A stretch of DNA of 52,784 nucleotides. Origin: a beta proteobacterium AAP99 (GTDB lineage: Bacteria > Pseudomonadota > Gammaproteobacteria > Burkholderiales > Burkholderiaceae_C). The position numbers and the translations under genes were made by a program. Where the stretch lies: positions 1-52,784 of the forward strand of contig LJIA01000023.1 in assembly GCA_001295775.1 (NCBI GenBank), given 5' to 3'. Shown piece by piece: positions 8,829 through 18,935 of this stretch; within the stretch, counting starts at the first letter, position 1; each line of letters starts with the position of its first letter. The notes below the pieces were generated by a model. It saw only the letters and a program-made list of their open reading frames with translations. It made no database searches and had not been told where the DNA came from.

Positions 8829-9854
8829 ATGCCCCTGGCTCTCGAAACAGATCGCGATCTTCAGCCGCTGAACAGCTTTGGCCTGCCCGGGCATGCCGCG
8901 CATTTCATCACCTGCGACAGCGTCGCTGCGGTGCAGGAGGCGGTGCGCTTGCCGGAATTTGCGCAGGCTTCGCGGCGGCTGGTGCTGGGCGGCGGCAGCA
9001 ACCTCGTCATCACGGGCGACTTTCCCGGCTGCGTGCTGGCACCGCGCATCGCGGGTTTTGCGCGCACCGGCGAAACCACCGATGCCTGGCTCGTGGAGGT
9101 GGGTGCCGGAGAGCTCTGGCACGCCACCGTCGCGCGCCTGCTCGATGAACAGCTGCCCGGTCTGGAGAACCTGGCGCTGATTCCCGGCAGCGTGGGCGCC
9201 GCGCCGATCCAGAACATCGGCGCCTACGGTCTGGAGCTGACGAGCCGATTCGACAGCCTGCAGGCCGTGGAAATCAGCACCGGTGCGCTGCGCCGCTTCA
9301 GTCGCGCCGACTGCGCGTTCGCTTATCGGGACAGCGTGTTCAAGCGCGAGGCAGCCGGGCGGTTCGTGATCGTGTCCGTCACTCTCGCACTGCCCAAGCG
9401 CTGGGCACCGGTGGACGCTTACGCGGACTTGGCTCGCGGACTGGCGCAGCGCGGCGTGAGCCAGCCCAGCGCGCGGGACATCTTCGAGGTGGTGGTGGCC
9501 ACGCGCCGCGCCAAGCTGCCGGACCCGGCCGTGCTGGGCAACGCGGGCAGTTTCTTCAAGAATCCGGTGGTGAGCGCCGCCGCCTGGCTGCGCCTGTCGG
9601 CCGAGCATCCGGAGATCGTCGGCTACCCGCAGGCCGATGGCTCAGTGAAGCTCGCAGCCGCCTGGCTGATCGACCGCTGCGGATTCAAGGGCCAGCGCCG
9701 CGGTGCCGTGGGCGTGCATGAGCGTCAGGCGCTGGTGCTGGTCCATCATGGCGGCGGCCGGGGCAGTGAGTTGCTGGCGCTGGCGCAGGAGATCTCGGGC
9801 ACCGTGCAGCGGCGCTTCGGTGTGCAGCTGGAGCCGGAGCCGGTGGTGGTCTGA
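8829..9854 (+). CDS. murB: UDP-N-acetylenolpyruvoylglucosamine reductase
   Basis: A 341-residue flavoprotein that reduces the enolpyruvyl group to form UDP-N-acetylmuramic acid in peptidoglycan synthesis. Seen are the N-terminal NSFGLPGHA, the FAD-binding LGGGSNLV, IPGSVGAAPIQNIGAYG and the catalytic-serine segment GNAGSFFKNP. The C-terminal LIDRCGFKG and length fit the long (type I) MurB. No ribosome binding site precedes the ATG, and a -10 box lies 8 bases before it. Confidence 0.96.
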   Translation: MPLALETDRDLQPLNSFGLPGHAAHFITCDSVAAVQEAVRLPEFAQASRRLVLGGGSNLVITGDFPGCVLAPRIAGFARTGETTDAWLVEVGAGELWHATVARLLDEQLPGLENLALIPGSVGAAPIQNIGAYGLELTSRFDSLQAVEISTGALRRFSRADCAFAYRDSVFKREAAGRFVIVSVTLALPKRWAPVDAYADLARGLAQRGVSQPSARDIFEVVVATRRAKLPDPAVLGNAGSFFKNPVVSAAAWLRLSAEHPEIVGYPQADGSVKLAAAWLIDRCGFKGQRRGAVGVHERQALVLVHHGGGRGSELLALAQEISGTVQRRFGVQLEPEPVVV

Positions 9855-9873
9855 GTCCAGGCATTTGAAAAGT

Positions 9874-9976
9874 CAATTTCGGTCAAAAAATTGCAAGCTG
9901 TCAATATGGCACTTTCCGCGCATCGGATAATCGGAAGGTCGATATTGAATGGTTAAAAATAGATCAATTTCGGACA
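9874..9976 (-). repeat. Dispersed intergenic repeat, copy 2 (full length, diverged core)
   Basis: Read on the minus strand, the left box TGTCCGAAAT is at position 1, the core CTTCCGA at 40 and the right box TGACCGAAATTG at 92. These are the family positions. The two outer boxes appear on the plus strand as near-identical direct repeats (TCAATTTCGGTCA and TCAATTTCGGACA) 91 bases apart. The downstream TCTT box is replaced by GAAA. It lies between murB and aroQ and may overlap the aroQ promoter region. Confidence 0.55.
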
Positions 9977-9984
9977 AATTCACT

Positions 9985-10434
9985 ATGCAAGCGCTCCTGC
10001 TCGTCCTCAACGGCCCGAATCTGAACCTGCTCGGCACGCGCGAGCCGCAGATCTACGGCACGGCCACCCTGGCGGACGTCGAAGCGCTGTGCCGGGCCAC
10101 CTCGGCCGAACTCGGCTGGGCCTGCGAGTGCCGCCAGTCCAATCATGAGGGCGTGCTGATCGACTGGATCCATGAGGCCGGTGAGCTCATGAAGGCCGGT
10201 CGTCTGGCGGGCGTGCTGCTCAATGCCGGCGCCTACACCCACACCAGCATCGCCCTGCACGACGCCATCAAGGGCACCAGCATCCCGCTGGCGGAAGTGC
10301 ACATCAGTGACATCCACCAGCGTGAGCCTTTCCGGCTCCACAGCTACATCACGCCCGTGGCCCGCGTGGTGGTGATGGGCAAGGGCGTGGCCGGCTATGC
10401 GGAGGCAATCCGCGCACTGGGTGCTGCTGCCTGA
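9985..10434 (+). CDS. aroQ: 3-dehydroquinate dehydratase, type II
   Basis: A 149-residue class II dehydroquinase, step three of the shikimate pathway. Seen are LVLNGPNLNLLGTREP with the catalytic tyrosine shortly after (IYG), the QSNHEG motif, LLNAGAYTHTS and VHISDIHQREPFR. The ATG at 9985 gives the family's normal N-terminus. An ATG at 9949, preceded by GGAAGG, would add 12 residues; I cannot exclude it. It is convergent with kbp. Confidence 0.95.
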   Translation: MQALLLVLNGPNLNLLGTREPQIYGTATLADVEALCRATSAELGWACECRQSNHEGVLIDWIHEAGELMKAGRLAGVLLNAGAYTHTSIALHDAIKGTSIPLAEVHISDIHQREPFRLHSYITPVARVVVMGKGVAGYAEAIRALGAAA

Positions 10435-10462
10435 ACACCGCCCCTGCGCGCGGTCGATCTGA

Positions 10463-10972
10463 TCAGGCCGGAATGCGCAGCACCTGCCCCGGGTAGATCT
10501 TGTCCGGGTGGCTGAGCATGGGCTTGTTGGCCTCGAAGATCTTCATGTAGTCATTGGCGTTGCCGTAGGCCTCCTTGGCGATCTTCGAGAGCGTGTCGCC
10601 ACGGACCACGGTGTGCCAGCTGGATTCGTCGGCCGGCGCCGCCACGGTCATGAGGTCATTGACCTGCGCCACGCCATCCACGTTGCCGCAGCACAGCAGC
10701 ACCTTCTCCTTGGTGGCCTGGTCCGGCGCCTCGCCCGACACCGTCACGCTCGATGTGGCGCCGTCAAACTCCACCATCAGCCCGCCCACGCTGAGCTTCT
10801 GGGTGTCGATGTAGTTGCGGATTGCTTGCGCTGCCGTTGCGTTCAGCGCGTCCAGCTGGGCCTGCGCTGCCGCCGGATCGGGCGCGGTTTGCACTGCTTG
10901 CGCGGCAGCCTCGGTCTCCTTGCGGCCGAACAGCTTTTCGCCGGCTTCCTTCATAAAACTCATCAGTCCCAT
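10463..10972 (-). CDS. kbp: BON and LysM domain protein, potassium-binding Kbp/YgaU type
   Basis: A 169-residue cytoplasmic protein matching Escherichia coli Kbp (YgaU): N-terminal MGLMSFMKEAGEKLFG, a central BON domain (about residues 40-110) and a C-terminal LysM domain (about 115-168) ending KPMLSHPDKIYPGQVLRIP. Kbp binds potassium and is osmotically induced in E. coli; that role here is by homology. A GGAGG sequence lies just before the ATG. Residues 20-45 are an alanine-rich insertion relative to E. coli. Confidence 0.9.
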   Translation of the reverse strand: MGLMSFMKEAGEKLFGRKETEAAAQAVQTAPDPAAAQAQLDALNATAAQAIRNYIDTQKLSVGGLMVEFDGATSSVTVSGEAPDQATKEKVLLCCGNVDGVAQVNDLMTVAAPADESSWHTVVRGDTLSKIAKEAYGNANDYMKIFEANKPMLSHPDKIYPGQVLRIPA

Positions 10973-11135
10973 CGCATCCTCCGTTCGTGTTCAGCCGCAT
11001 TCGGCTCCGGGCGAAATGTATCTGCGCCGTGCAATTCGATCGTGAAGCTTTGTAAGTCCCGCGCCAGCCGCGCCCGATCGAGCCCGGCGCTGGGCTTGCC
11101 AGAAACCAATCGCCGCGTACTTGGGGCTGTTCCGC

Positions 11136-12251
11136 ATGCCTGCGCCACAAAGCTTTGCTAGCGTCCCTGTGCCATCCGCACACGCCATGCAGCCACCATC
11201 CTCATCCAGCATGTCATCGATCGAACAGCGCCTGAGTGCTGCGCGGGAAGCCATCGCTGCGGTGCGCTTTGCAGACGCAATGCAGCTGCTGCGCGGTCTG
11301 CTCGTCGATACGGCGCACATCCCGGAGTTGCACTTTGAAGTCCTGATGACGCGCTGCCTCTGGCACTACTACCAGCCGGAGACCGCCGCAGCCATCGAGT
11401 GGGGTCAGCGGGCGGTCGAGCATGCCCGGGCCATGCTGACGCCGGCTCACGAGGCGCACGCGCGTGCTCTGCTTGCAAACGTGCGCGACCTCGCGGGCGA
11501 CATCGACGGTGCTTTGGCGGATGCGACACTGGCGCTCGCGACCGCAGGTCCTGGCGACGGCCTGGCGCAGGCACGGGCCTGTGCAGCCATTGCGCACGTC
11601 GCGCAACGTGCCGGCGAAGAGGCGCTTTGCTTCGCCATGCTGCGCCAGGGGATCGAGGCGGCAGCCAAGCACGATGCCGTGCGCAGCAGCCTGCTGCTGG
11701 TCGCGGGTGCCGCTCAGGCGCGCTTTGCGTTGGAGCGCTGGTGGGCGCAGACCCTCGACGCCGATGCGGCGACGCATGCGCGTGTGAGCGTTGTGTCCGG
11801 CACGCAGCTCAATGCCGTACTCGGCACGGGGACGAATCACGGCCGTGGGCTGATTGCGGAAGGCGAAGCCCTGCTAGCACAGAGCCGATTCGCGGAGGCG
11901 CTGGAGTGTCTGGGTCGCGGCATCGCGCAGGTGCAGGACCCGGCCGCGCCCGAAATCGCCGGCGCTGTCAGCCTGCAGGCGTACTGCCTTGCACGCTGCG
12001 GGCGCGTGGCCGAGGCGCTTGCGCTTGCGCAGCAGGCCCGCGCCTCAAGCATGCAATCGGTGTCGCACGATCCGGAGATGCGCTTGAACGTGCTGCGCTG
12101 CGTGGCCGAGGTCATGCGGCTGGCCGCTCATCCGCAGGCGGAGCTTGCTCGGATCGAGTGGTTCGACGCGCAGGCGGCGCTGGACGCGTTTCGCGATTCG
12201 ATCTCTGCACGCCTGCGCGCCCAGATCCCCATACCAGCCCAAGCGGTCTGA
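11136..12251 (+). CDS. TPR-like helical repeat protein of unknown function
   Basis: About 371 residues, almost wholly alpha-helical and alanine-rich, with repeated pairs of helices of tetratricopeptide type (for example EALLAQSRFAEALECLGRGIAQV and LARCGRVAEALALAQQARASS). No signal peptide, membrane span or enzymatic motif is visible, so it is probably a cytoplasmic scaffold or regulator. The start is uncertain: ATG codons at 11136, 11187 and 11211 are all in frame, none with a good ribosome binding site. It is convergent with argG, with 24 bases between the stop codons. Confidence 0.65.
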   Translation: MPAPQSFASVPVPSAHAMQPPSSSSMSSIEQRLSAAREAIAAVRFADAMQLLRGLLVDTAHIPELHFEVLMTRCLWHYYQPETAAAIEWGQRAVEHARAMLTPAHEAHARALLANVRDLAGDIDGALADATLALATAGPGDGLAQARACAAIAHVAQRAGEEALCFAMLRQGIEAAAKHDAVRSSLLLVAGAAQARFALERWWAQTLDADAATHARVSVVSGTQLNAVLGTGTNHGRGLIAEGEALLAQSRFAEALECLGRGIAQVQDPAAPEIAGAVSLQAYCLARCGRVAEALALAQQARASSMQSVSHDPEMRLNVLRCVAEVMRLAAHPQAELARIEWFDAQAALDAFRDSISARLRAQIPIPAQAV

Positions 12252-12275
12252 CCGTGCGAGGGCGCGCTGGGTATG

Positions 12276-13685
<1,410 letters not shown>

Positions 13686-13786
13686 TCATCCAAAAAGTCA
13701 TCCGGCAGGTCACCACTTGCACATGTGCAGCCGCTGGTTGCAGAGTGGGATCGATCACGCCTGATGCCGGTTCATCAAGCAACTGA

Positions 13787-13792
13787 ATTATA
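13787..13792 (-). promoter_or_regulatory. Candidate -10 box TATAAT for argG
   Basis: A consensus TATAAT on the minus strand lies about 174 bases upstream of the argG ATG, with no convincing -35 hexamer. The leader it would create contains the direct repeat GTCATCC at 13685-13703. Confidence 0.35.
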
Positions 13793-13831
13793 GGCAGCGG
13801 CCCGCGCGGATCGCTGCGACGCACCCGGCGC

Positions 13832-14470
13832 TCAGGGCTGCGCAAGCGCGAGCAGCGGGGCGAGGGCAATGCCGCGTGTCTGCGCTGACATCGCGGTGCG
13901 GTTGGGCATTTCGGCCTGGGCGATGGCTTCCAGCGCGGCGCGGCTACCCGGCTGCTTCAGGGCGACCTGTGCTTCGCCCAGGGCCTTGATGAAGGCGCCG
14001 ATGGCTGTGTCCACGCGCGCGTCCAGGCCCGGCTTGGTGGGCAGGGTGCTGGGACTGGATGCCCACTGCTCGTAGAAGGCCTTCCTTGCGAAGTTGCTGG
14101 CGTCGATCTGGCCCTGCATCGCCGCACGTGCCGTGGTGGGCGAGAGCGAATTGAAGCTGGCCAATTGCGCCGCCATGGCGAGCCAGCGCCGGTCCTGCGC
14201 AGTGTCTGTGGCAGGCAGCTTTCGCGCCCATTGGCTGCGTGCAATGTCGGGCGACAGATTGAGCAGGGACTTCATGCTTCGTACGAGGTCTCGAAGCTCG
14301 ACAGCGGCGGCGGGCTGAATCGCGCGCTCGGCAGGCGTCTCAACCCGCGTGCCGCCTTCAGGTAGCGGTACGGTGGGCTTGGGGCCGGTGCTGCCACACC
14401 CGGAGAGCAGTATCGCCAGGGCAAGCGCCGCGCCAGCGGCAATAGAGCGATCTAGCGGTGGCAGGACCAT
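13832..14470 (-). CDS. Predicted lipoprotein of unknown function
   Basis: A 212-residue protein with a lipoprotein signal: a hydrophobic segment (residues 10-23) ending in the lipobox LLSGC. The mature part is helical and alanine-rich, with no domain I recognise. It lies between argF and argG on the same strand, after a terminator hairpin. I infer a membrane-anchored periplasmic protein; there is no evidence for a role in arginine metabolism. Confidence 0.7.
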   Translation of the reverse strand: MVLPPLDRSIAAGAALALAILLSGCGSTGPKPTVPLPEGGTRVETPAERAIQPAAAVELRDLVRSMKSLLNLSPDIARSQWARKLPATDTAQDRRWLAMAAQLASFNSLSPTTARAAMQGQIDASNFARKAFYEQWASSPSTLPTKPGLDARVDTAIGAFIKALGEAQVALKQPGSRAALEAIAQAEMPNRTAMSAQTRGIALAPLLALAQP

Positions 14471-14508
14471 GCGTCAGTCTGGGCATCAAGTCGGATGCAG
14501 AAACGATA

Positions 14509-14534
14509 ACGGCCCCGGAGTCGGGGCCGTTTTG
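14509..14534. terminator. Terminator hairpin between the argF region and the lipoprotein gene
   Basis: A perfect 8-bp stem, ACGGCCCC with GGGGCCGT (14509-14516 and 14523-14530), has TTTT on the plus strand and a weaker T-rich tail on the minus strand. The minus-strand argD-argF transcript would meet it. No plus-strand gene ends here. Confidence 0.6.
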
Positions 14535-14596
14535 CATCAGCAAGCAGCTTGTAACCCTGCGTTTCGAACGCGGCCTGTGATCGCTGCTGTGAACGA

Positions 14597-14658
14597 TTTC
14601 AGCCGATGCGGCCGAGCAGCAGGTGCTCCATAAGTGCCTTTTGCACGTGCATCCGGTT
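14597..14658 (-). pseudogene. Remnant second copy of the argF 3' end
   Basis: These 62 bases match the true argF 3' end (14756-14817) at 57 positions. They encode the last 19 residues of ornithine carbamoyltransferase plus the stop, ending ALMEHLLLGRIG. Four of the five differences are synonymous and one changes Y to H. The copy has no start and no upstream argF sequence. About 100 bases with two hairpins separate the copies. Confidence 0.8.
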
Positions 14659-14757
14659 GTGGCTGCGGCTGTGGCTCTCGCCACTTCACATGGCTTGCGC
14701 CATGTGAGCCTGCGCCCAAACCGCATGCCAGCCCTGGCGGGCTGACCGGCTCGGCTT

Positions 14758-15681
14758 TCAGCCGATCCGGCCGAGCAAAAGGTACTCCATGAGTGCCTTT
14801 TGCACGTGCATCCGGTTTTCAGCTTCATCCCAGACCACGGACTGCGGGCCGTCGATGACTTCGGCCGTAACTTCCTCGCCCCGGTGGGCGGGCAGGCAAT
14901 GCATGAAGAGCGCGTCGGGTTGTGCCGCCGCCATCATCTCGTCGTCCACGCACCAATCGGCAAATGCCTGTTTGCGGGCTTCGTTCTCGGCCTCGAAGCC
15001 CATGCTGGTCCAGACATCCGTGGTGACCAGATGAGCGCTACGGCAGGCTTCGGTCGGATCCTTGAATACGCGGTAGCAGTTCGTGTTGGAAACACCGACG
15101 CCAGACGCATCGATCTCATAGCCGGATGGGGTGGAGACGTGCACCGTGAAGCCGAGAATCTCGGCGGCCTGCAGCCAGCTCGCGGCCATGTTGTTGCCGT
15201 CACCCACCCAGGCCACCACCTTGCCTGCGATCGAGCCACGATGCTCGATGTAGGTGAAGATGTCAGCGAGGATCTGGCAGGGGTGGAACTCGTTGGTCAG
15301 GCCATTGATCACCGGCACGCGGGAGTGCTGGGCGAAGCGCTCGAGCTTGTTCTGCTCGTAGGTGCGGATCATGACCAGGTCCACCATGCGGCTGATGACG
15401 CGCGCGCTGTCCTCGATGGGCTCTGCCCGGCCGAGCTGGCTGTCGCCCGTGGTGATGTTCAGCACGCTGCCGCCCATCTGGTACATGCCCGCCTCGAAGC
15501 TCACGCGGGTGCGCGTGCTGGCCTTCTCGAAGATCATGGCCAGGGTTCGATCCACCAGCGGCTGGTACTTCACGTACTGCTTGAACATCGCCTTGATGTT
15601 GGCAGCGCGGGCAAACAGGTAGGCGTACTCGCTGGCCGTGAAGTCCTTGAACTGCAGATAATGGCGAATCGTGCTGGTCAT
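14758..15681 (-). CDS. argF: Ornithine carbamoyltransferase
   Basis: A 307-residue enzyme making citrulline from ornithine and carbamoyl phosphate. The carbamoyl-phosphate loop STRTR (in EKASTRTRVSFE), the FHPCQ motif and the ornithine-side HCLPAHRGEE are all present. The ATG overlaps the argD stop codon (ATGA), so translation is coupled to argD. The final 62 bases are repeated 97 bases downstream. Confidence 0.96.
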   Translation of the reverse strand: MTSTIRHYLQFKDFTASEYAYLFARAANIKAMFKQYVKYQPLVDRTLAMIFEKASTRTRVSFEAGMYQMGGSVLNITTGDSQLGRAEPIEDSARVISRMVDLVMIRTYEQNKLERFAQHSRVPVINGLTNEFHPCQILADIFTYIEHRGSIAGKVVAWVGDGNNMAASWLQAAEILGFTVHVSTPSGYEIDASGVGVSNTNCYRVFKDPTEACRSAHLVTTDVWTSMGFEAENEARKQAFADWCVDDEMMAAAQPDALFMHCLPAHRGEEVTAEVIDGPQSVVWDEAENRMHVQKALMEYLLLGRIG

Positions 15682-16868
15682 GCTGCGGCTGATTGAGGCT
15701 GAGTCAGGAAGCTGCGAATGATCGGCGCAAGGATGTCGACGAGTTGCTGCGCCTGCTCCGGCGTGAAGATCAGCGGCGGCAGAAGGCGGATGACCTTGTC
15801 GGCGGTCACGTTGATGAGCAGCCCGGCCTCACGCGCGCGGCCGACGATCTCGGTGCAGGGGCGATCCAGTTCGATGCCGATCATCAGGCCCTGGCCGCGG
15901 ATCTCCGTGATGCCCGCCACGCCCGCCAGCTGCTTGCGGATGCCGTCAACGATGATCTGACCGCAGCGCGCGGCATTGGCCATGAGGTCGTCTTCCTCCA
16001 TGACCTGCAAGGTGGTGAGGCCTGCGCGCATGGCCAGCGGGTTGCCGCCGAACGTGGTGCCGTGGTTGCCGGGTGCGAACACCGTGGCCGCCATGCCGCG
16101 CGCGACCACGGCGCCAATCGGCACACCTGAACCCAGGCCCTTGGCCAGTGGCATCACGTCGGGCAGGATGCCGGACCATTGATGCGCGAACCACTTGCCG
16201 GTGCGACCGATGCCGCACTGAACTTCATCGATCATCAGCAGCCAGCCGCGTTCGTCGCAGATCCCGCGCAGGGCCTGCAGGTACTCCACGCGCGCGGGGT
16301 TGATTCCGCCTTCACCCTGGATGGCCTCAAGGAACACGGCCGTGATGTTCGGGTTCGCGGCGGCGGCAGCTTCGATCGCGGCAATGTCATTGAGCGGCAC
16401 GCGTACAAAGCCGGGCACCAGCGGCTCGAAGCCCTTCTGGACCTTGGCGTTACCGGTGGCTGAGAGTGTGGCCAGCGAGCGGCCGTGGAAGGCCTTCTCG
16501 TAGACGATGATCTGCGGGTTCGCGATGCCCTTGTCGTGCCCGTACTTGCGGGCAATCTTGATGGCAGCCTCGTTGGCCTCCAAGCCGCTATTGCAGAAGA
16601 ATACGTTGTCCATGCCGGACAATTCGCACAGCCTGGTTGCCAGCTGCTCACCCAGCGGAATCCCGTAGATGTTGCTGGTGTGGATGAGCTTGGTGACCTG
16701 GTCCTGAAGCGCCGCGACCAGCTTTGGATGCTGGTGCCCCAGGGTGTTGACGGCGATGCCGGACAGGCCGTCCAGATAGCGTCGGCCCTCGGTGTCCCAG
16801 ACCCATGCGCCTTCGCCGTGCGACAGCGAAATCGGTTGGCGTGCATACGTGTTCATGATGTGGGACAT
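15678..16868 (-). CDS. argD: Acetylornithine aminotransferase
   Basis: A 396-residue class III PLP-dependent aminotransferase acting in arginine synthesis and possibly also on succinyl-diaminopimelate. Seen are the FCNSGLEANEAAIK segment, the PLP-contacting aspartate in MIDEVQCGIGRTG and the PLP lysine in PLAKGLGSG. An AGGAGG sequence precedes the ATG at 16868; MNTYARQ four residues in is a second possible start. It heads the argD-argF operon. Confidence 0.93.
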   Translation of the reverse strand: MSHIMNTYARQPISLSHGEGAWVWDTEGRRYLDGLSGIAVNTLGHQHPKLVAALQDQVTKLIHTSNIYGIPLGEQLATRLCELSGMDNVFFCNSGLEANEAAIKIARKYGHDKGIANPQIIVYEKAFHGRSLATLSATGNAKVQKGFEPLVPGFVRVPLNDIAAIEAAAAANPNITAVFLEAIQGEGGINPARVEYLQALRGICDERGWLLMIDEVQCGIGRTGKWFAHQWSGILPDVMPLAKGLGSGVPIGAVVARGMAATVFAPGNHGTTFGGNPLAMRAGLTTLQVMEEDDLMANAARCGQIIVDGIRKQLAGVAGITEIRGQGLMIGIELDRPCTEIVGRAREAGLLINVTADKVIRLLPPLIFTPEQAQQLVDILAPIIRSFLTQPQSAAA

Positions 16869-16987
16869 CTCTGGCCTCCTGAGGGCGGGACTGGCGAGGG
16901 TGAATCGACGCGAGGGTACACGTCCGTCGTGACGCCGGGCAGGCCGTGCAGAGCTCGCGCTGGCGCCGGGTGGCGTCCGGCTCGGAC

Positions 16988-17026
16988 ACCACTTAATTCA
17001 ATCGAGATTAACGATGTGACGTATCG
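16988..17026 (-). promoter_or_regulatory. AT-rich probable promoter/operator region of argD-argF
   Basis: An AT-rich island in otherwise GC-rich DNA lies between the MFS stop and the argD start. It contains TTAAT and ATTAA arms separated by 9 bases. This is the place where a promoter or arginine-repressor site would be expected, but no consensus ARG box is readable. Confidence 0.3.
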
Positions 17027-17029
17027 AAA

Positions 17030-18373
17030 TTATTGCACATCAGTCTGCTGTCCGTTTCCGGGTACCGGCTGCGGGGACGGACCCGGAGGGTATGCCAGCG
17101 CCTCGGCCGAAGCGGCGCGAAACGGCTTGTAGTTCGCCAGCCCCAGCACCGCCAGCATGCCCAGCCCGCCGAGCAGGGCGAACGTCGGCCGCAGCCCGAT
17201 CGCGTCGGCCGTGACGCCGGTGGCGATCGCCCCCAGCGGTGCAAGTGCCACGGAGGCGAAGCGCATCGTGGCCGTGACGCGGCCGAGCAGGGCGTCCGGC
17301 GTCACGATCTGCCGCATGCTGATGTAGTTGATGAAGAAGGCCACCGTGCCGATGTCGAACAGGAACAGCGCGAGTGCCATCGTCGCCATGTTCCAGGGTT
17401 TGGCTGCGGGCAGCAGGGCAAAGGCCGCCCAGACCACCGTCGTCAAGGCCAGGCCCCAGACCATCACATTGCCTGGGCCGACACGGTGGTTCAGGCGCTT
17501 GACGAGCACGGCGCTGACCAGAGCACCCACGCCCCCTGCGATGTGCACGAGCCCAATCTGGCCTGCGTTCATGTTCAGTTCGCGCGTTGCAAAGAGAATC
17601 TGCATCGCCAGAAACCCGTGGAACAGGAACTGCCACGCTGCTGCGGCAAAGGCCATGGCGCGCAGCGCTGGGTCATTCCAGCAGTAGCGCAGGCCCTCGA
17701 GCATGTCGGGTAACAGGCCCTTGGACGGCGCGCTCGGTTGGCGCGCGCTGGCCGGCTCATCCAGCTTCACGAACAGCGCAAGCGTGAATGCCAGCGCAAT
17801 CACCTCGATGGCGATCGCCTTCGGCGCGCCGAAGGCCTGGATGAGCAGCCCGGCCAGCCCGGGCGCCGCGAGGCGGATCAGGGATTCGGAGGTTTGGATG
17901 ATTCGATAGGCATCCACGAGTCGTGGCCGGCCCACCACATGGGTCACCAGCACCTGGTGCGCGGTGCCGAACACGGTCATCACGGCGCCGACCAGAAAGC
18001 CCACCAGGTAAAGCAAGGGCATGTTGAGCCAGCCCATGAACCAGGCGGCCGGCAACAGTGCCAATGAGGCCGCCAGCACGATGAAGCAGCCCACGAGGAT
18101 GCGCTGCTTGCTGGTCTGGTCGATCCACACACCGCTGGGCAGGCTCAGCAGCGCAAAGGGCAGTGCCTGGAAGGCCACCAGAAAACCCATTTGCGTGGGC
18201 GAGGCATGCAGCACCGTGGTGCCGATGATCGGCAGCGCAAGGTGTGAGATGTGCCCTGCACCCATGGCAATCACCTCGGCGAGCCAGAGCAGCGCAAACG
18301 TGCGCTCTCGCAGCAGCGGTGGGGTGATCCGGCCGAAGAATCCGCCGAATCCGGAGGTGATCGCGGGTTTCAT
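17030..18373 (-). CDS. MFS transporter
   Basis: A 447-residue integral membrane protein with 10-12 hydrophobic helices. It resembles the MFS_3 / EntS-like exporter group, with the motif GVWIDQTSKQRIL after helix 2. Such proteins export small molecules by proton antiport; the substrate is unknown. I place the start at the ATG at 18373, which has AGGGAAG six bases upstream; the upstream open frame to 18466 is arginine-rich and not membrane-like. It is divergent from the DUF3579 gene. Confidence 0.85.
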   Translation of the reverse strand: MKPAITSGFGGFFGRITPPLLRERTFALLWLAEVIAMGAGHISHLALPIIGTTVLHASPTQMGFLVAFQALPFALLSLPSGVWIDQTSKQRILVGCFIVLAASLALLPAAWFMGWLNMPLLYLVGFLVGAVMTVFGTAHQVLVTHVVGRPRLVDAYRIIQTSESLIRLAAPGLAGLLIQAFGAPKAIAIEVIALAFTLALFVKLDEPASARQPSAPSKGLLPDMLEGLRYCWNDPALRAMAFAAAAWQFLFHGFLAMQILFATRELNMNAGQIGLVHIAGGVGALVSAVLVKRLNHRVGPGNVMVWGLALTTVVWAAFALLPAAKPWNMATMALALFLFDIGTVAFFINYISMRQIVTPDALLGRVTATMRFASVALAPLGAIATGVTADAIGLRPTFALLGGLGMLAVLGLANYKPFRAASAEALAYPPGPSPQPVPGNGQQTDVQ

Positions 18374-18482
18374 TCTTGCTTCCCTGTCATGCACTCGGAC
18401 TACGCTGATATCGCCTGCTGGGCGATCTGCGCGAGTCCTGCGCGGCCGCTCGTGCAGGTTCCGCACTCAAGACGGCATCAAC

Positions 18483-18494
18483 TCTTATATAAGA
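18483..18494. promoter_or_regulatory. AT-rich palindrome in the MFS/DUF3579 divergent promoter
   Basis: TCTTATATAAGA is a perfect 12-base palindrome just upstream of a TAGAAT (18495-18500). It lies midway between the divergent genes and could be a promoter element or operator. No regulator is assignable. Confidence 0.35.
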
Positions 18495-18530
18495 TAGAAT
18501 TCTTAGCGTCCCGTACCGGACGGGATTTCC

Positions 18531-18836
18531 ATGGCCAAACAGATCTTCATCATCGGCATGACCCATGCCGGAAAGACCTTTCGACCGTCCGACTGGGCCG
18601 AGCGCCTGGCCGGGGTCATGGCCTGCTTTCAGCCGCCGGGCGCGGGGCCGCAAGCCCATCTCGGTTACTCGCCGCTAGTGCGCCCGGTCATGATCAACGA
18701 CGTCAAATGCGTGGTCGTGGACGAAAGCCTGCGCGAACTCGAGCCCATGGCCTGGAACTTCGTGCTGTCCTTCGCCAAGGACAACGATCTTCAAACTTCG
18801 GAAGCCTGCGTGATTCCGGAGCGCCCTGCACGCTGA
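18531..18836 (+). CDS. DUF3579 family protein
   Basis: A 101-residue soluble protein matching the DUF3579 family by its conserved IIGMTHAGKTFRPSDWAERL and GVMACF segments. The function is unknown and the family is largely confined to betaproteobacteria. The GKTFRPSDW segment is not a Walker motif despite containing GKT. It is convergent with rpsT, whose terminator lies in the gap. Confidence 0.88.
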   Translation: MAKQIFIIGMTHAGKTFRPSDWAERLAGVMACFQPPGAGPQAHLGYSPLVRPVMINDVKCVVVDESLRELEPMAWNFVLSFAKDNDLQTSEACVIPERPAR

Positions 18837-18880
18837 CTGCCGCGTGTGGCAGCACAGCTGCCGCTTTGCTCACCGACAAA

Positions 18881-18910
18881 AACAACAAGGGGCGCCGCGG
18901 CGCCCCTTGT
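18881..18910 (-). terminator. rpsT terminator
   Basis: A long near-perfect stem (18885-18895 with 18900-18910) is followed on the minus strand by a T-rich tract containing TTTTT. It lies 26 bases past the rpsT stop. Confidence 0.85.
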
Positions 18911-18935
18911 GCTCGGTGCTGAATCCGGAATCGGA

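Noticed and set aside
14535-14596. GTTTCGAA-containing hairpin that looks like a tRNA T-arm
   Set aside because: No acceptor, D or anticodon arms can be formed around it; it is an isolated 7-bp hairpin.
18563-18584. GKT in the DUF3579 protein considered as a Walker A motif
   Set aside because: The required GxxxxGK[ST] context is absent and the protein is too small for a P-loop NTPase.
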